Origin: Candidatus Thalassarchaeaceae archaeon
GTDB taxonomy: Archaea; Thermoplasmatota; Poseidoniia; Poseidoniales; Thalassarchaeaceae
Length of the DNA: 5,992 bases
Assembly: GCA_029250565.1 (NCBI GenBank)
Contig: JAQXFA010000115.1
Span: 1-5,992, forward strand
Direction of reading: 5' to 3'
In this document: one piece after another, positions 5,082-5,992 of the stretch
Layout of the letters: each line of letters opens with the position of its first letter
How positions within the stretch are numbered: position 1 is the stretch's first letter
Notes under the pieces: model-generated
What the model saw: the letters and a program-made list of their open reading frames with translations, nothing else
Database searches by the model: none
What the model was told of the DNA's origin: nothing
Translations under genes and position numbers: made by a program

Positions 5082-5813
5082 TTATACTAATGAGTATTCC
5101 ACTCTCAACTTACCAGTGCCCTTTGACTTTACTTTATTGATTTGAATCTCACCGATTTCCTTGGTATTAGATACATGTGTACCTGCGCATGGGCAAATAT
5201 CTCTTCCTTCAATAGTTATCACTCGTAGTTCTTCTACATTCTTAGGCAATAAGTCTAGGTTTACTCTAACCAATGGGTTTGAGGTTAAGTTTGAACGATT
5301 TTCTTGGCTCATAGTAACGGGAATTTGTTGTTCAATGTTTTCATTAACTAATTGCTCTAAGGATTCTTTATCAAATTTTGAACGATCTTCCATTCCGATA
5401 TCAATTCTAGTCTTATCCAATCCTATCTGGTTGCCTATTGTGTTACCTGAAAAAAGTTCATCAGCAGCAGCTGAAATTAGATGTTGAGCAGTATGCATTC
5501 TGCTCAAAAGGTTACGCCTATCAGCATCTATAGAGGCGGAAATAGGTGAGTCAAAGACTATCATATCACTGTCAATATTTCCAATGTTGTGTAGAAGTTT
5601 TTCCCCTTTTTTCACGTTTTCAATAGAAAATGTTCCATCCCCACATTCTAAAGATCCATGATCTGCTGGTTGCCCTCCTCCTGATGGATAAAAGTATGAT
5701 TCCGATAATTCAACCCAGGTGTGGCCATCAACAATTTCAGTTGAGCAAATTGTAGATATGAATGATTTTGGATTCGTTCCCGGGTGTTGTAATAAATGCA
5801 ATAAATCACTCAT
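5082..5813 (-). CDS. alaX: AlaX-type trans-editing hydrolase for mischarged tRNA-Ala
   Basis: A free-standing homologue of the alanyl-tRNA synthetase editing domain, which deacylates Ser-tRNA-Ala (and in some forms Gly-tRNA-Ala) in the cytoplasm. In the 243-residue product the N-terminal part carries the glycine-rich YFYPSGGGQPADHG (40-53). The C-terminal catalytic part carries HTAQH (His107, His111) and CPCAGTHVS (Cys209, His213), the four zinc ligands. Possession of the glycine-rich N-terminal module, with no C-terminal oligomerisation domain, and the length fit the medium class, AlaX-M. ATG at 5813 is chosen over GTG at 5822 because GAGGTGA lies 5 nt upstream of the ATG and the GTG falls inside that site. 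The start overlaps by 8 nt the end of the upstream gene, implying coupled translation. It converges on tRNA-Val. No alanyl-tRNA synthetase is in the window. Confidence 0.94.
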   Translation of the reverse strand: MSDLLHLLQHPGTNPKSFISTICSTEIVDGHTWVELSESYFYPSGGGQPADHGSLECGDGTFSIENVKKGEKLLHNIGNIDSDMIVFDSPISASIDADRRNLLSRMHTAQHLISAAADELFSGNTIGNQIGLDKTRIDIGMEDRSKFDKESLEQLVNENIEQQIPVTMSQENRSNLTSNPLVRVNLDLLPKNVEELRVITIEGRDICPCAGTHVSNTKEIGEIQINKVKSKGTGKLRVEYSLV

Positions 5814-5992
5814 CTTTGTCACCTCTTTCTATTTGGTCATCAATTTTTTCAACGTGCAAAGGCCTATCATCAGATTCAAACGCAAAATCATTATTTGAAC
5901 CAGCCCAATTTATTGTGGGGTCTGGGTGTTCTTCTTCTAGGTCTTCAACAGGGAGTGGGGAATTTGGATTCAGGCTATATAGGGAAGGATTG
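5806..5992 (-). CDS. C-terminal end of an unrecognised acidic protein; start lies beyond the right edge
   Basis: The last 61 residues of a reading frame entering from the right edge and ending at TGA (5806-5808). The visible part begins NPSLYSLNPNSP and is then strongly acidic, with EDLEEEHPDP, FESDDRPLH and the end IERGDKDE. It looks like a disordered C-terminal tail, with no metal site, membrane segment or known motif. Codon use resembles the neighbouring minus-strand genes, and the frame overlaps the alaX start by 8 nt, which supports a real coding region in one transcription unit with alaX. Nothing here identifies the protein. Confidence 0.65.
   Translation of the reverse strand, partial: NPSLYSLNPNSPLPVEDLEEEHPDPTINWAGSNNDFAFESDDRPLHVEKIDDQIERGDKDE
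5819..5825 (-). promoter_or_regulatory. Strong ribosome binding site for alaX
   Basis: GAGGTGA on the minus strand ends 5 nt before ATG at 5813, a near-full match to the complement of the archaeal 16S rRNA 3' end. It lies inside the 3' end of the upstream coding region and decides the alaX start. Confidence 0.75.

Noticed and set aside
1..5992. Mobile elements, CRISPR array, toxin-antitoxin or phage genes
   Set aside because: No spaced direct repeats, transposase or integrase motifs, or terminal inverted repeats were found; the tRNA gene shows no adjacent integrase or duplicated 3' end.

Overview
The window reads as ordinary euryarchaeal chromosome. The archaeal/eukaryotic-type Kae1 (KEOPS) subunit, a tRNA without an encoded CCA end, GGTGA-type ribosome binding sites mixed with weak or absent ones, T-tract terminators and a free-standing AlaX editing protein all fit Archaea. 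The mix of genes and the moderately AT-rich composition would suit a marine Thermoplasmata-type lineage such as Poseidoniales (Marine Group II). That placement is inference from gene content, not a database match.

Left block (1-3035, all minus strand, read right to left): kae1, then an unrecognised low-complexity charged protein starting at TTG, then a SlyD-like FKBP peptidyl-prolyl isomerase whose ATG directly abuts the preceding stop codon, then the N-terminal 166 residues of the large (catalytic) subunit of methylmalonyl-CoA mutase, which runs off the left edge. The spacers are 83, 0 and 53 nt, so the block could be one transcription unit. The functions (tRNA modification, protein folding, propionate/methylmalonyl-CoA metabolism) do not form one obvious pathway.

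Middle: a 64-bp divergent spacer separates kae1 from a plus-strand imidazolonepropionase gene (hutI, histidine degradation). A T-rich tract follows hutI. The next ~380 bp (4408-4788) have no convincing gene but are not featureless. They hold a 17-bp near-perfect palindrome (4502-4518), then a nested set of four stems (4540-4634) that would fold as a closed four-way junction (a cloverleaf that is not a normal tRNA), then a G7 run and a candidate promoter.

Right block: a 50-residue zinc-ribbon-like DUF5679-type protein and tRNA-Val(GAC) lie in tandem on the plus strand, 21 nt apart. Facing them on the minus strand is alaX, a trans-editing hydrolase for mischarged tRNA-Ala. It overlaps by 8 nt the end of an upstream acidic-tailed protein of unknown function that enters from the right edge. 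A small hairpin between the tRNA and alaX probably ends alaX transcription.

The best candidates for something undescribed are the four-way-junction element at 4540-4634 and the unidentified charged protein at 1036-1941, whose reading frame has an in-frame ATG and amber codon just upstream of its TTG start. I see no mobile element, CRISPR array or defence system.
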